Shown: in pieces, positions 1 through 10,328 of the stretch
Layout of the letters: every line of letters begins with the position of its first letter
Position numbering within the stretch: position 1 is the stretch's first letter
Assembly: GCA_018873225.1 (NCBI GenBank)
Contig: JAEILZ010000004.1
Location: 1,674,001 to 1,738,000, forward strand
DNA from: [Phialemoniopsis] sp. UDSM-2020
Lineage: Eukaryota > Ascomycota > Sordariomycetes > Thyridiales > Thyridiaceae
Length of the DNA stretch: 64,000 nucleotides
Reading direction: 5' to 3'
Program-made: the position numbers and the translations under genes
The notes under the pieces: model-generated
Told to the model about the DNA's origin: nothing
What the model saw: only the letters and a program-made list of their open reading frames with translations
The model's database searches: none

Positions 1-1554
1 GGGCTGAAGTCCACCGCTTACTGGAGCCGGCGTACCCCAAGACGCCTTGGGTGGAGGCGGAGGGGGCACGGGGCTGCTGCTGTTCCACCTCGTCGGCCCC
101 TGCCGCACGACGGGGGACGGGGCGCTCCCGATATGGGGGCTGCCGCCGCGGTGGTACTCGGCCGGGTTGTACGGCGCGATGCCTCCCTGGGGCGGCAGGA
201 GCTGCGTGGCGGACGTGGGCGTGGCGAAGAGCGACTCGGGGGACATGGGGCTCCCGCGGACGCTGGTAACCGGCGAGGGGCTGTGTGTTGCGGCAGGCAT
301 GGTGGGCAGGGAGGTGGTGAGCTGGTGTAGAGGCACGGCGGTAGTCATGCCTGTGGGTTTAGAGAGCGAGGCTATGGAGGACAGGTTGGAGGTGCCGTTG
401 CTGTCGGTGTTAGGCCGCCAGACGGCTGGGCGTGTGGAGGTGATGTGCCGCGTCTCCGGGTGATGGTGGTTGTCGGCAACCTCCTCGAGGGCGTCTTCTG
501 AGGGGAAGAAGCGCGGGCTCACGGGGCTGAGATGGGCGCGGCAGGCGAAGGAAAGAGAAGACTTGGGCCGGTGGTGTGGAGCCCAGCCGCCGTCGGATGA
601 AGAGAGCGATTCAGCCGTGCCCTTGGGGGAGTTGCCCCGGAGGCCCCTCCGAGCACGACGTTTGCGGTAGCAGATGAATATGAATCCAGCAACAGCGGCG
701 ATGAGAGCAAGTGCGCCCACTGCAATACCGGCAATTGTGGTAGTCGCCAAGGCAGGAGGCTTGGCTGGCTCGGCCGGCTTGGTCATGGTGGCCGGGTCGA
801 TAATGGTAATGATAGAGGAAGAGAAGACACTCCCGCTGAGGCCGAGAATCTCTCCTGGGTTGGGTCTCTGCAGGCATCCGGCCTCAAGGGCAACAAGAGC
901 TGGTCAAAATAAGTCAGCTGCATGGTCTCGAAATGTAAGAGGGCAAGAAGACATACCATTGGCAACATAGATCTCATCGCCAGTAGCTCTGACACAATCC
1001 AGGCACTTTGAGTACCACTCGCTCGTCATTGCTTGTCTGCTTGCATCGCAGTACTCTAGCTGACCAGCGCCATTCGGATCCAAGTTGCCATGCTTCAAGG
1101 CGCTTTCGAGTTCCCCACAAGCTGTCGATGTCGTGCACGGTGTGGAGCGTGCTGTTGACGAATTGGGGAAGCCAAAGACACAAAAATCAAAATTGTATCT
1201 AAGGTTGTCTGCAACTGTGTTAATGACCGTGCTAGATCCTGGAGAGTCTATGTAGACCATTATCATTGATGACTTACACAAGAACCAACTTTGGTCATTC
1301 TCAGTCCCTTGAGTGTGGGTACTGTTTTGCAAACAGGTGAGGCAGTTCTGCCACTTCAAGCCCGTGGCAGATTTAGAGTAGAGCCTATCCTCGCATGTGA
1401 TGTCCGAGTTCTTCGTAGACGATGATTTCGGGTCGGACAGGTCAAGCTCTGTATTGTCCACGCAAACCGACGCACAAGGTGAGTTGGGTGTAACTTGTAT
1501 GGCAGATATTTGTGAAAGAAAGAGAGTCAAGACTAGGATTATCCTGGCGGCCAT
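1..1554 (-). CDS. Secreted Cys-rich, single-TM, proline-rich-tail protein (paralogue A, 3' end beyond window)
   Basis: Function unknown; the architecture is that of a plasma-membrane or cell-surface receptor-like protein. Exons by manual splicing: 1554-1278, 1208-957 and 899 to the window edge, at least 476 codons with no stop before base 1. Residues 1-18 look like a signal peptide. The ectodomain (about 20-225) has roughly a dozen cysteines, including CLTC and CLDC pairs and a C-terminal LGLSG..FS motif. A hydrophobic helix at about 229-252 is followed by basic CYRKRRARR. The cytoplasmic tail is Ser/Pro-rich and contains a run of seven prolines. The two introns start gtaagt and gtatgt. The gene is homologous along its whole length to 8885-10328 and 23797-25597, and its middle exon is 252 nt, exactly as in the latter. 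Such fungal proteins are often auto-annotated 'LPXTG-domain containing', which says nothing about function. Gene model confidence is high; function is open. Confidence 0.85.
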
Positions 1555-3513
1555 GGTTGCAATTGCTCAGCTCTCGATTGAGAGATAGAAAGAAACCTTG
1601 AAGAGGGCAAACTCCTCGATTGCGGTTGTGTTCGTCGGAGAGGGATGTTAATGGACTGTCATGGAATTGAAAAAGAGAGTCTTGGATTGAAGTCGAGTTG
1701 ATTTTCCGAGTTCGTTTTTGCTACCAGAGCTTTGTTGTATTAAAATGAGGTAGGGTATCAATATGAAAGAAGGCTCAGGAACACACCAAAGGAAACGAGA
1801 AGCACTGAGAAAGAGGAGAAGAAAAAGAGAGGATTAGGTGGACAGTCAATGTCAAGAACTCACGATGCAGCACAAACCTTCGAGGCAGGAGGAGGCGGCG
1901 GCGGCGGCGGAGGAGAGCGATAGATATCAATGTTTCACAGAGCTCTCCGCACTTTCAGGAACAGATGCAGATCCCCTGCAGGCCATCCAATATCCAGCCG
2001 CCCACGGGCCAGCAGGATGAGATGAGCATGGCTACTTGGCCTTCAAGATGGGCTGCTTGGCTCGCATCTGTATGGCTGAACAGGTGCCTCTGGAGCGGTG
2101 CAGTTCCCAAGTAGGCAAGGTGAGCAGTCCGTCATGAGGACTAGGGTGTGCTTCTTGGGTGCAGAAGCCGGCCAGAGCGCGCGGCCCGACGAGGGTCTGA
2201 GCAGAAAGGGAAATGTGGAGTTGCTACCAACAGCCAGTCGGGGATTTTGCTTGGACGCCATTGGATCTGCAGGTGGAGGTATGGGATTGATAGAGCTCTC
2301 GTCACACGGACTTCTGGGTGTGTCCAACCGCCATTGCTGGTAGTATTGGTGTGCCGAACCGAGTCTGTGTGCATGCGGCGGCGGCTGCGAGAGCAACAGC
2401 TCCAGGGGTTCGGCAGATAGTGTCACGGTGTCCCGTGCGGACAAACACACACAAACACTTGCATGTGTGTCTCGTACTATTACCGGCTGTTCAGTGATGG
2501 CTTGACAGACAGTAAGAGACTGATTGATGGAAATGCCCTGATGAGCAAAGTCACGCTCTCGGAGTACGGTGGCTTTTGTGCCAGACCGGAACACAGCTTG
2601 TGTGAAGTGGCCAGTCAAAGGCATCAAAGTCTCAAAAACACCTAGTGTATGACCATGTGCAGTGTGACACTCGTATCATGTATGCCACGACTCGGCAGAG
2701 GTGTGAGCTCATGCCAGGCGCTTAACACGACCGAGGTCTTCGAGAAGCTAAGAGATTCCGGGAAGCTGGAAAACAATGGGATGAAGTTGAAAATGGCCAG
2801 GCCCTGCCCCAGTATTGATGGCTGGCTCGGTTCCTTGCATGATGGCTGACAGCCCGGCGCTTCGAGGTCAAGATTGCAGAGGCTCCGAAGGATGTGGTTG
2901 GAAGAAGAACAAGATGTCTCCCCTTGCGCTAGTTGGGCAAGAGTGCAGGTGGTGATCTCGCTAGCGATCCCGCACCAGCACTAGTGGGCGCTTACAGCGG
3001 GCGCCATCCACTAGCCTGTCTGCAGCACAGGGCTGTCTTCCGATAGTGCCTAGACCCAACTTGGTCGACATCGACATCGACCTGATCAATCAATCATCCA
3101 TCTTCATCAACCTGCCCAACAGCACTGTAGACTTGACCAGTCTAGTCTTCTTGCAGTCACTTTACCAGCCCTGGCATTGAATTATCCCGACTTCGATCCA
3201 CATGATTGCTTGAGCCGATCAGGCCTTCAGGTCCCATATCGATCTACCTACCCCGGATCTGATTACGAGATGCAGAGCCAATGCACGTCACGCACTAACA
3301 GGATGTCTTGATGGATGTTCAAATTAAAACCTTTGACATCTAGAAATCAACTATAGACATGAAGCTTAATAGCAGCCATTGATATGTCGACCTGACTTTG
3401 TCCTGCGGCTGCTAGGCACATTTTCAAGAAGAATGAACAGATTCGACTTCCGTGATACAATCTCGTGCGGGACCAGAGAGGTTTGTGAACAGAATAAACA
3501 ACGTTCTCATCCT
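1555..3513. other. Intergenic, no supported gene
   Basis: I see no convincing gene between paralogue A and the GH43 gene. The region is the upstream side of paralogue A and the downstream side of GH43. It contains a short GGC-rich tract near 1889-1914 and a CGACAT-type repeat near 3063-3080. A minus-strand open frame at 2043-2627 has no recognisable motif and shadow-like composition, so I left it out. Confidence 0.6.
1889..1914 (+). repeat. GGC-rich microsatellite
   Basis: A short run of GGC units flanked by GGA units, about 330 bases upstream of the minus-strand start of paralogue A. No coding role is apparent. Confidence 0.6.
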
Positions 3514-4518
3514 CTAGCTGACGGTGATCTTGCCGTTGGCATACGACCACTTGACGCCAAACATGCACCGCCCGCTGCCGCCGGTGTTGCAGTTGCTGTG
3601 CAGCACCATGTACCCGCCGCCGACGATGCTCGTGCCGCCGCCGGGGCTGCTCATGCCGAGCGACCCGGTCTTGAGCATCGTGCCGCGCCGCGTCCAGGGG
3701 CCCTTGATGTTGGTCGCCGTCGCGTATTTCACGTCGTAGTCGGGCGAGTTGAAGCAGTGGCTGCTGTAGAAGAGGATGTAGGTGCCGTCGGCCACGCGCA
3801 CGACCTGGGGCGCCTCGACGAGGGGTCCGTCCTCGGCGATGCGGTCGATCATCTGCACGGGCGAGCCAATCTTGGTGAAGCCGTCGGCCGTCGAGACCTC
3901 CTGCAGCATAAGCGGGGTCGGGATGATGGGCTCGTTGGCGTTGCCGCAGGGCCCGCCGGTGCCGATGGCGCTGCCGTCGATCTTGTACGTGACGTAGCGC
4001 TTCCCGTTGGCCTCGTCGTAGAAGCCCGACGGGTCGATGGCGCCGCCCTTGTCCTCGGGGCAGGCAAAGGGCGCGTCCTGCGCCGTGTAGGGCCCCAGGA
4101 TGTTGGTGGCCGTGGCCACGCCGATACAGTGCAGCTTGGTCTTGCCCGAGTAGTACAGGACGTACTTGTTCTTGCCGAGCACCCGCAGGTCCGGGGCCCA
4201 CGTGTTCTTGCCCGTCGTCCACTTGCCCGGGTTCGGGAGCAGGTCCATGTCGAGGTAGGTCCAGGGCCCGTCCTTGGCTGGGGCGCTGGCGACCTGCACC
4301 TGCCTGGTGGCAGTGGCCGTGGCTACGGCGTACCACTTGCCGTCGCCGGCCGTGTCCTGGATGATGGCCGGGTCGGGGAAGTCGCGATTCAGGAGGGCGG
4401 GCCTGTCCGCGCGGCCGTTCAGGGCGGCCATGAAGTCTTCGGCCGGGGCCGTCAGGGCGACCTGCGGCAGCAGCAGGCCCAAAAGGCCCGCCTGGACGAT
4501 GGACATAGGTGAACGCAT
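3514..4518 (-). CDS. Secreted glycoside hydrolase family 43 protein
   Basis: A 334-residue single-exon gene for a secreted five-bladed beta-propeller glycosidase. GH43 enzymes act on arabinan, arabinoxylan or related plant cell-wall polymers; the exact substrate cannot be read here. Family residues are in order: the catalytic-base aspartate in NRDFPDPAI near residue 45, the pKa-modulating aspartate in GGAIDPSGFYD near 165, and the general-acid glutamate in LVEAPQVV near 238. Residues 1 to about 24 form a signal peptide (hydrophobic QAGLLGLLLPQVAL). I chose the ATG at 4518; the frame continues upstream only to a TTG. The 5' side carries two closely spaced CreA-type sites (4826-4840), fitting carbon catabolite repression. 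GC is high, producing long shadow frames on the other strand. Confidence 0.88.
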   Translation of the reverse strand: MRSPMSIVQAGLLGLLLPQVALTAPAEDFMAALNGRADRPALLNRDFPDPAIIQDTAGDGKWYAVATATATRQVQVASAPAKDGPWTYLDMDLLPNPGKWTTGKNTWAPDLRVLGKNKYVLYYSGKTKLHCIGVATATNILGPYTAQDAPFACPEDKGGAIDPSGFYDEANGKRYVTYKIDGSAIGTGGPCGNANEPIIPTPLMLQEVSTADGFTKIGSPVQMIDRIAEDGPLVEAPQVVRVADGTYILFYSSHCFNSPDYDVKYATATNIKGPWTRRGTMLKTGSLGMSSPGGGTSIVGGGYMVLHSNCNTGGSGRCMFGVKWSYANGKITVS

Positions 4519-6302
4519 CGTAGCCGTTTTTGGTATTGATGAGTTGATCAAGGAATAAATTGGTGTTTCCTGACGTAGATGCTACCAGTTGAACTCTTTG
4601 AGTACCCAAGAATCGAGCTCAGGTTCCCGATTTCTTGCACAAAGATCGACAGGTGGCATACAGAGAGACTTTATACGTTTTGTCCATCGTGAACCATATC
4701 TCCAGAAAGAGCAAGGTACAGACGGATCGCAGCCAAATAGGGGGAGTGGACATGTAACCCTGGCTGTGTACCTACATCTTCAGGTGTTCTAAGCACGATC
4801 GTCATGAATGGAGCGACATCCTCGACCCCAGTTCCCCCAGTCATCCGCGCATGGTTACAAGATGACAGGAGATGGGTCTTGGGCGACAGGGTAGCACTGG
4901 ACAACAAGGGACCTTCCCCAATCCTCCCATCAATGGTAAATGCGCAGTTTCTCCGTCCTCCGTACAGCTGGCCACGGCGGCACACGTCATGGGGTCAGGC
5001 TTGTTGTGGTCGACTTTTGTGTGGCGTGCTGCGCCGCCCACTTCGCCCTGCATGAATGTGATCCTACCTACCGAATTAAGGACCAGGCACCGCAACGGCG
5101 CGCCCCGAATGCTCCGTGAAACGACGACGCCATTGGGGAGCCGACCCAAATAAAGGACCGGGAAGCGGTATGCGAGTGTTCGCTGCTCGGACGATTCGTC
5201 TCGAGGTAACGTCTCCGCGCGTGGGGTAAAAGAGGTGTCAAAAGCAACAACAAAAGCAAGATGGGGGAGGTTGCGCCAAGCAAGCGTTCCGCTGATGGGC
5301 TTCGGCAACTGGCGATCATTGTCGATCGTGGTAAGACTGTGTCCCCAGAGGAAGGCAACTCTTCCGAACACAGGCATAAGAAGTCGATAAGCCCTGTTAG
5401 CTAATCTTGAATTCCCATCGTTCTGAACATGACTTCGTCGTCCTGCGGCGTAAAGATGTGGCGTGTTTTTACTCAACTCTATTTCAGGACGAAACAATCG
5501 GGTACTTTACGTAGTGGGTTTCAACTTTGGACGAATCCACAGGGAATTTCCATGTAAAAAGAGGAGGATTCAATTGATCAATCTCACGGCTCCGCCACGC
5601 AGAAGCCATGGCTCCATTGTAATGTGAACACAGGAGAGATCGTGCCTCGTGTTTCAAGCATGCATGAACACAAGATCTTGCGGTGTCATCGTAGGATTGA
5701 GATACATTCCAGCCTTTCTCTTTTCTTCTTCTCGTACAAGTCTAGTGAAGACTCCCGAAATCGCGGGGAAAGCCAGCCAGCCGGTGTGGCAACTTGGAGG
5801 ATATCGCTTCGAGATCCGGCAGTCTCACCTAGCCAGATGCTGCGGAATCTGGAAATAGGTCCTCTGTAAGGCGTAAGCGCACCGGGCCGATTCACGATTA
5901 CCGATACATCTCTCCGCATCTTAAGTTGTTTCTTTCAGCGCCATCGCTGGCTTCAGATTCCGGGGGACCTGCTTTTTCGAGTAACAATCTGCAAGGTTGT
6001 TCTCACTAGTCTGCATGGCAACTAAACACCATCGAGGGGAAAAGGCTGGGCTCGCCCATAGCACCGGCAGATGAAGGCGTCTGTCTCTTCAAGAGACAAG
6101 CACCCTCAAGCTCTGGGAGCTGTTAGGCACAACTAACCGCCTTCCGAACAACTTCAGGTAGACATGCTCTTATTTGCATTATCCTAACGCCTTTTCCGGT
6201 CCTAGTGCAAAAGTACAGAAGCCAACTCCGGTTTCAAATCAAAATGAGCAACTCAAGATGTCAGGCTGTGGTATCAAGGCCCCTCACCCCACACAAATTC
6301 CC
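4519..6302. other. Intergenic: GH43 promoter and CBF5 downstream region
   Basis: No supported gene. A minus-strand open frame at 4841-5497 and the frames around it have no signal peptide, domain or splice-supported extension. The part nearest 4519 is the GH43 promoter and holds the paired CTGGGG sites. The part nearest 6302 follows the CBF5 stop codon. Confidence 0.55.
4826..4840 (-). promoter_or_regulatory. Paired CreA/CRE1-type sites (CTGGGG x2) upstream of GH43
   Basis: Two CTGGGG hexamers on the GH43 coding strand at 4831-4826 and 4840-4835, in the same orientation and 9 bp apart start to start, about 310 bp upstream of the ATG. They match the SYGGRG consensus of the carbon-catabolite repressor CreA, for which closely spaced pairs are the functional arrangement known in Aspergillus and Trichoderma. 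The sequence match is direct; repression is inferred. Confidence 0.4.
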
Positions 6303-8038
6303 TTAATCGCTGTCCTCGTCGCTGTCGGCGGCCTTCTTGGCAGCCTTCTTCTCCTTCTTCTCCTTCTTCCTCCTCTTACGCTCGGCCTTCTCCTCCGCGG
6401 TCTCGCCGTCGTGCTTTCGGCTCTTCTTCTTCTTCTCGGTGCTGTCCTCGTCCATGGCCTCGGCGGCGGCGGGCTCCTCGGCGGGCTTGGCAGGAGACGA
6501 AGCCGTAGCAGCAGGTGCAGCAGACTCCTCGCCAGCGCCGGGAGAGTAATCCGTGTAGCCCTCGGTCCACTTCGCGGGCGTGGCGGCATTGGGTCGGCCG
6601 AACTTGTCGAGCTTGCCGTCAGCCTTGAGCTTCTTCTTCTCGACGGCGACGGGGCCGAGACCCCAGCGACGCGGGTACAGATCGCGCTCCATGATGCAAC
6701 GCTTGACCTTGGCAACAACGCCGTGCTATTGAGGGAGACTAGTTAGCTTGATTTCGAGTGACGCCTTGAAAGGAATGGGCACATACGTCGCATGACGACA
6801 TCTCAACGGTAGACATCTGCGCGATACCAATGGCAATAGCCTCGCCCTTGGTAGTCATGAGGACAACCTCCTCGTGGAGTTCTAGAGCGTGTTAGTGACG
6901 AATCCGGCATGCATGAGAGCATAGATTAAAGAACATACCAATGCCAGCCTCGTAGCGTAGCAGACCGGGAAGCATAAGCTTGGCACCGTAGCAGACGGCG
7001 TTGACAGCGCTGTCCTTGACGACGACTCTCTTGTAGGAAGTCAGAAGAGTCTCGAGGGGCTGAATCACACGTCGGAGGTAGGACTCGTCGCGGGTGTTGT
7101 CCATCAACCACTGGGCATCCAGCACGTCGTGCAGGGTGACGAGGTCCTTGGTCTCGTCCATCGCACCACTGCGAACACGACGGAGCTCCTGCATGTGAGC
7201 TCCGACACCGAGAAGCAGACCCATGTGCACGCAAAGGGTTCGGATGTAGGTACCAGCCTGGAGCAGCGCGTTAGTCAACGGTTACTTCGTAGTTAATTAG
7301 GGCGCAGATATGTCTCACCTCGCAGCTAACCCAGAAGACACCCAGGTGGCGGTCGTTGTCAAACTCGATGACCTTGCTCTCGTGGATGGTTCGGATACGA
7401 AGTTGTCGCTTGACGGCAGAGATCAGAGGGGGTCTCTGGAACAAGGCACCGGTGAGAGTCTCGAGGGCGCGCGCAAACTCGGCCTCGCCGCCGGGGACTT
7501 TGTCGTGGAGTCGAATAACACAGACATACTCCTTACCAGCACCCTGCTGAGACTTGACAAGACGCGTGGCTCGGTCAACACTGTAGCATTGTCAGTATTC
7601 TTTCCTCCTGCAAGCTCGATTTGTCTGCCCTTACCAGACGATCAGGCATCCCGTGACCTTGGGATCAAGAGTACCACTGTGACCGGTCTTCTCGACCCGG
7701 AGCATGCGCTTGACCCATGCGACGACCTCGTGACTGGAAGGGTTGGAAGGCTTGTCAAGGTTGATAACACCGGACGAGATGTAGGACTTGATGTCACGCT
7801 TCAGCGGCGAGCAGCCGTGGGGGATCGGGGTGAAGTGGCCAGTGCGGATGAGGACTGTAAAGGTCAGGTCAATCAGCGATTCCATGCTTCAATCATAATG
7901 TTCAGAATGTAGGCAGAACGCACGTTTGTCGTAGTTCTTGAGGAGGAGCGGCCAATTGCTGGCGTCCAGAGCTGGAGTGACGGCCTGGGGCTTGATGGAG
8001 TAATCATCCTCCTGGCCCGCCTTGGTCTTGTCTGCCAT
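6303..8038 (-). CDS. CBF5: H/ACA snoRNP pseudouridine synthase Cbf5 (dyskerin)
   Basis: Catalytic subunit of H/ACA ribonucleoproteins, which pseudouridylates rRNA and supports ribosome biogenesis in the nucleolus. Six exons: 8038-7924, 7854-7635, 7580-7319, 7257-6939, 6881-6787, 6725-6303; 477 residues after splicing, close to the 483 of yeast. The N-terminal dyskerin motif [10 protein letters not shown] is followed by the TruB domain with catalytic Asp about residue 102 in [14 protein letters not shown]. The PUA region contains [19 protein letters not shown] and the [22 protein letters not shown] block. The tail ends in a Lys/Glu-rich KKE/KKD-type stretch typical of fungal Cbf5. All five introns restore family sequence exactly. 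The gene is the only housekeeping gene in the left 25 kb. Very secure identification. Confidence 0.97.
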
Positions 8039-8884
8039 TTTGATGGAGTTTTCCCTCGTGATTCTTGCGGGGTGAGAGGGAGTAGCGACAGCGACGAGTG
8101 TGTGCCCGACGTGTTGCAGTTGAAATCCTCGCGATGTTCAACCTGTGCTTGGTAGAATTTGGCCGTCAATTGAAAAGCTTCCCACTCCCAAATTTTTTTT
8201 GCACCTCTACAACTTGCTTGTGGGGATTGACCAAAAAAGTTGGCAGCTAGTCCCACCTCGGCTTAGTGCATCTGTGGCTCAAGCTCTGTTAGCCACTTCT
8301 CACGCCACACCACTTGCCCAGTGTTTCTGGTTCCCGCAAAAGCCACAGCCCTTCAAGTCCTGTTACACGAAACAATAGGGGCTCAAGTGATGTCCAGAGC
8401 CTCCAAGTATTGAAGCATGTAATTCAATTGGCTGTCTCTCCATTAAAACACTTCCACAATCAAGTGTGTCCATGTCCTTGTGAAAGTCAATAACCCCGTG
8501 AGAGGCTCATTTCAGAACAGATCAAGGTAGTGTGGGGGTGACCAGTAACATGTTGTGCACACTGAACAGGCCATGTATTCGAATTCTTAGCAAACAATAT
8601 CTACTTCGACACCCCTGAGTGCTCAAAAATACATTCACCCTATCCAGGTGCACTCCCCACGGCATATCCAGCTTCTATCTTGGACCAGCGTTAGGTCAGT
8701 TGTCTCTACACATTGATGTGAGAAGGTATCGATCCGCGAAAGAGCGGTCGAGAGATGGTATCGCCCCAATGACTCCGCAAAACTCCTTGCTAGATGAGCT
8801 CTTATTCCAGAGCAACAAAGACTGAAAAGGAAATACAAAGCACACCAATCGTCTTCGTCAAATAAAACCCACAGAATGCAACTT
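8039..8884. other. Intergenic: CBF5 promoter and paralogue B 3' region
   Basis: No gene seen. Near 8187-8200 there is an A/T tract (AAATTTTTTTT), about 150 bp upstream of the CBF5 start, weakly resembling the ribosomal-RNA-processing element of ribosome-biogenesis promoters. The rest is unremarkable. Confidence 0.5.
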
Positions 8885-10328
8885 TCACAGGGCATTCCCC
8901 CGTTGAGCATCCTCTTCTGTCAATCCACCATAGCGAGCCTGCTGACTGCTGTACTGTCGTCCGTAGCCAGGGTGGTGCAGGACTGGCGCATGTGGAGGCG
9001 GCGGAGGGACCTCATAGAGCTCATACTCCTCACTTCTGTCCTTCCCTTTCGAATCACCGGGACCGTAGCCCTGCGACTGAATGCTTTGATTCGAAGGTTT
9101 GGAGCGAATGCTCGGGTCATCGCCCCCGAGGGCAAGGCCGATCTGGATCTCGTTCTGTGCCTGTGAGGACTGCTGTCGTAATTGCTGCTCGTGCGCAATT
9201 TGTGCTAGTTTCTCTTCCTGGGTGCTTGGCCAGGCGTTTGTCGGCCACTGCATGTTCGTAGCCTCCACAGCGCTGACTGGGCTGTTGTACTGGCTACTGT
9301 ACGGTGAGAAGTAGCGCGGGAAGGGCTTCTCGGTGTTCTCAGTCTGCGCGGAGATCGGAGAGTCTTCCCAACCACCACGCAGTGGCTTCTGCGAGACTGG
9401 AGTCTCAAACATGTCGGTATTCTGTTGTGGATGAGGCCAGCCTTGGGCGCCATGGCGTTGCTCAAGTCTTCGAAGGAAGGCCTTGCGCCGCCGCCTCCCG
9501 TTGCACACAATCCCGCAACCCGCAAGGGCAAGGATGAGGACGAGTCCGCCAGCAGCAATACCAACCTTGGCCCCGAGGGTGAGTGGACCAGTATCTTGTT
9601 TGAACTGAGAGTAAGAAGTCGGAGTTGGAGTTGTGATGTTCATCGGCACCGTGGAGAAAGGTGAGCCCTCAACAGATAGGGTGCTGCCGACTTCGGGTTT
9701 CTGCGTGCATGCAGCATCAAGCATAGTCAGGTAGTTCGCGAGGAAGTGATTGCCCGACGTTAGGCACGACAAGCACTTGGGTACTTGACTCTCATCCCAT
9801 GCTTGACAATAGTCGTAAGCTCCTGCAGTCTTGGTCAAGTTCCCCCATACCAATGCATCCCTCAGAGGACCGCAAGCCGTACTACATCCAGGTTAGAAAA
9901 CCTTCCGCAATTCGGAGCTCACCATCTCTTACATACCTTGTCATACACGGGGAACTGCCAACCTCTTTGTTGTCTGGAAATCCGAAAAGGCACCACGAGG
10001 CGGCATAACGAGTGTTGTCTGCGCGGAGGTCATTAGCCTTGGGATCAACTGGTCCTCGTGGGGCTGGCAACTAACAGATTAACCATTGCAGGTCCGTCTG
10101 ACCTTGACTAGCATACGTGCTCGTCAACTCGCAGTTGGTGCAAGTCTGGAACACGACACCGGCAGCAGTGCTCGTGAACCTGTCCTCGTTGCATTGCATG
10201 TCCGATCCTGTCGTTGTCTGAAGGACATTACCGCAGTTCTTCTCGCACGGCGAGCCCGGAGCAACCAGTATTGCTGATGCCGAGCAGATCAGCTGGCTGA
10301 GGATGAAGCCATTCTTTGCGGGCCGCAT
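8885..10328 (-). CDS. Secreted Cys-rich, single-TM, proline-rich-tail protein (paralogue B)
   Basis: 443 residues from three exons: 10328-10076, 10018-9937, 9881-8885 (total divisible by three). Signal peptide in the first ~24 residues, ending near SASAILVAPG. The Cys-rich ectodomain has CTNCELTS, WCLFGFPDN and CLSCLTSGNH motifs aligning with paralogues A and C. A TM helix at about 214-238 (LGAKVGIAAGGLVLILALAG) is followed by NGRRRRK. The cytoplasmic tail of about 200 residues contains Gln/Ser-rich stretches, the motif IQIGLALGGDD and a VPPPPPHAP run. Intron 1 sits at the same phase and position as in A and C. Intron 2 differs: it interrupts the CMT/STACG segment instead of the later VAN/NF position. 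The ectodomain lost a few residues relative to A and C. Function unknown; likely a cell-surface sensor or adhesin. Confidence 0.88.

Noticed and set aside
2043..2627. 194-codon minus-strand open frame upstream of paralogue A
   Set aside because: No motif, no signal peptide, overlapping frames on the opposite strand, and no splice partners.
3379..4512. Long plus-strand open frame (377 codons) opposite the GH43 gene
   Set aside because: It is the antisense shadow of a GC-rich coding exon; Ala/Val/Arg/Gly-rich with no domain, while the minus strand has full GH43 motifs.
4841..5497. 218-codon minus-strand open frame
   Set aside because: Composition random-like; no recognised domain; several competing frames on both strands.
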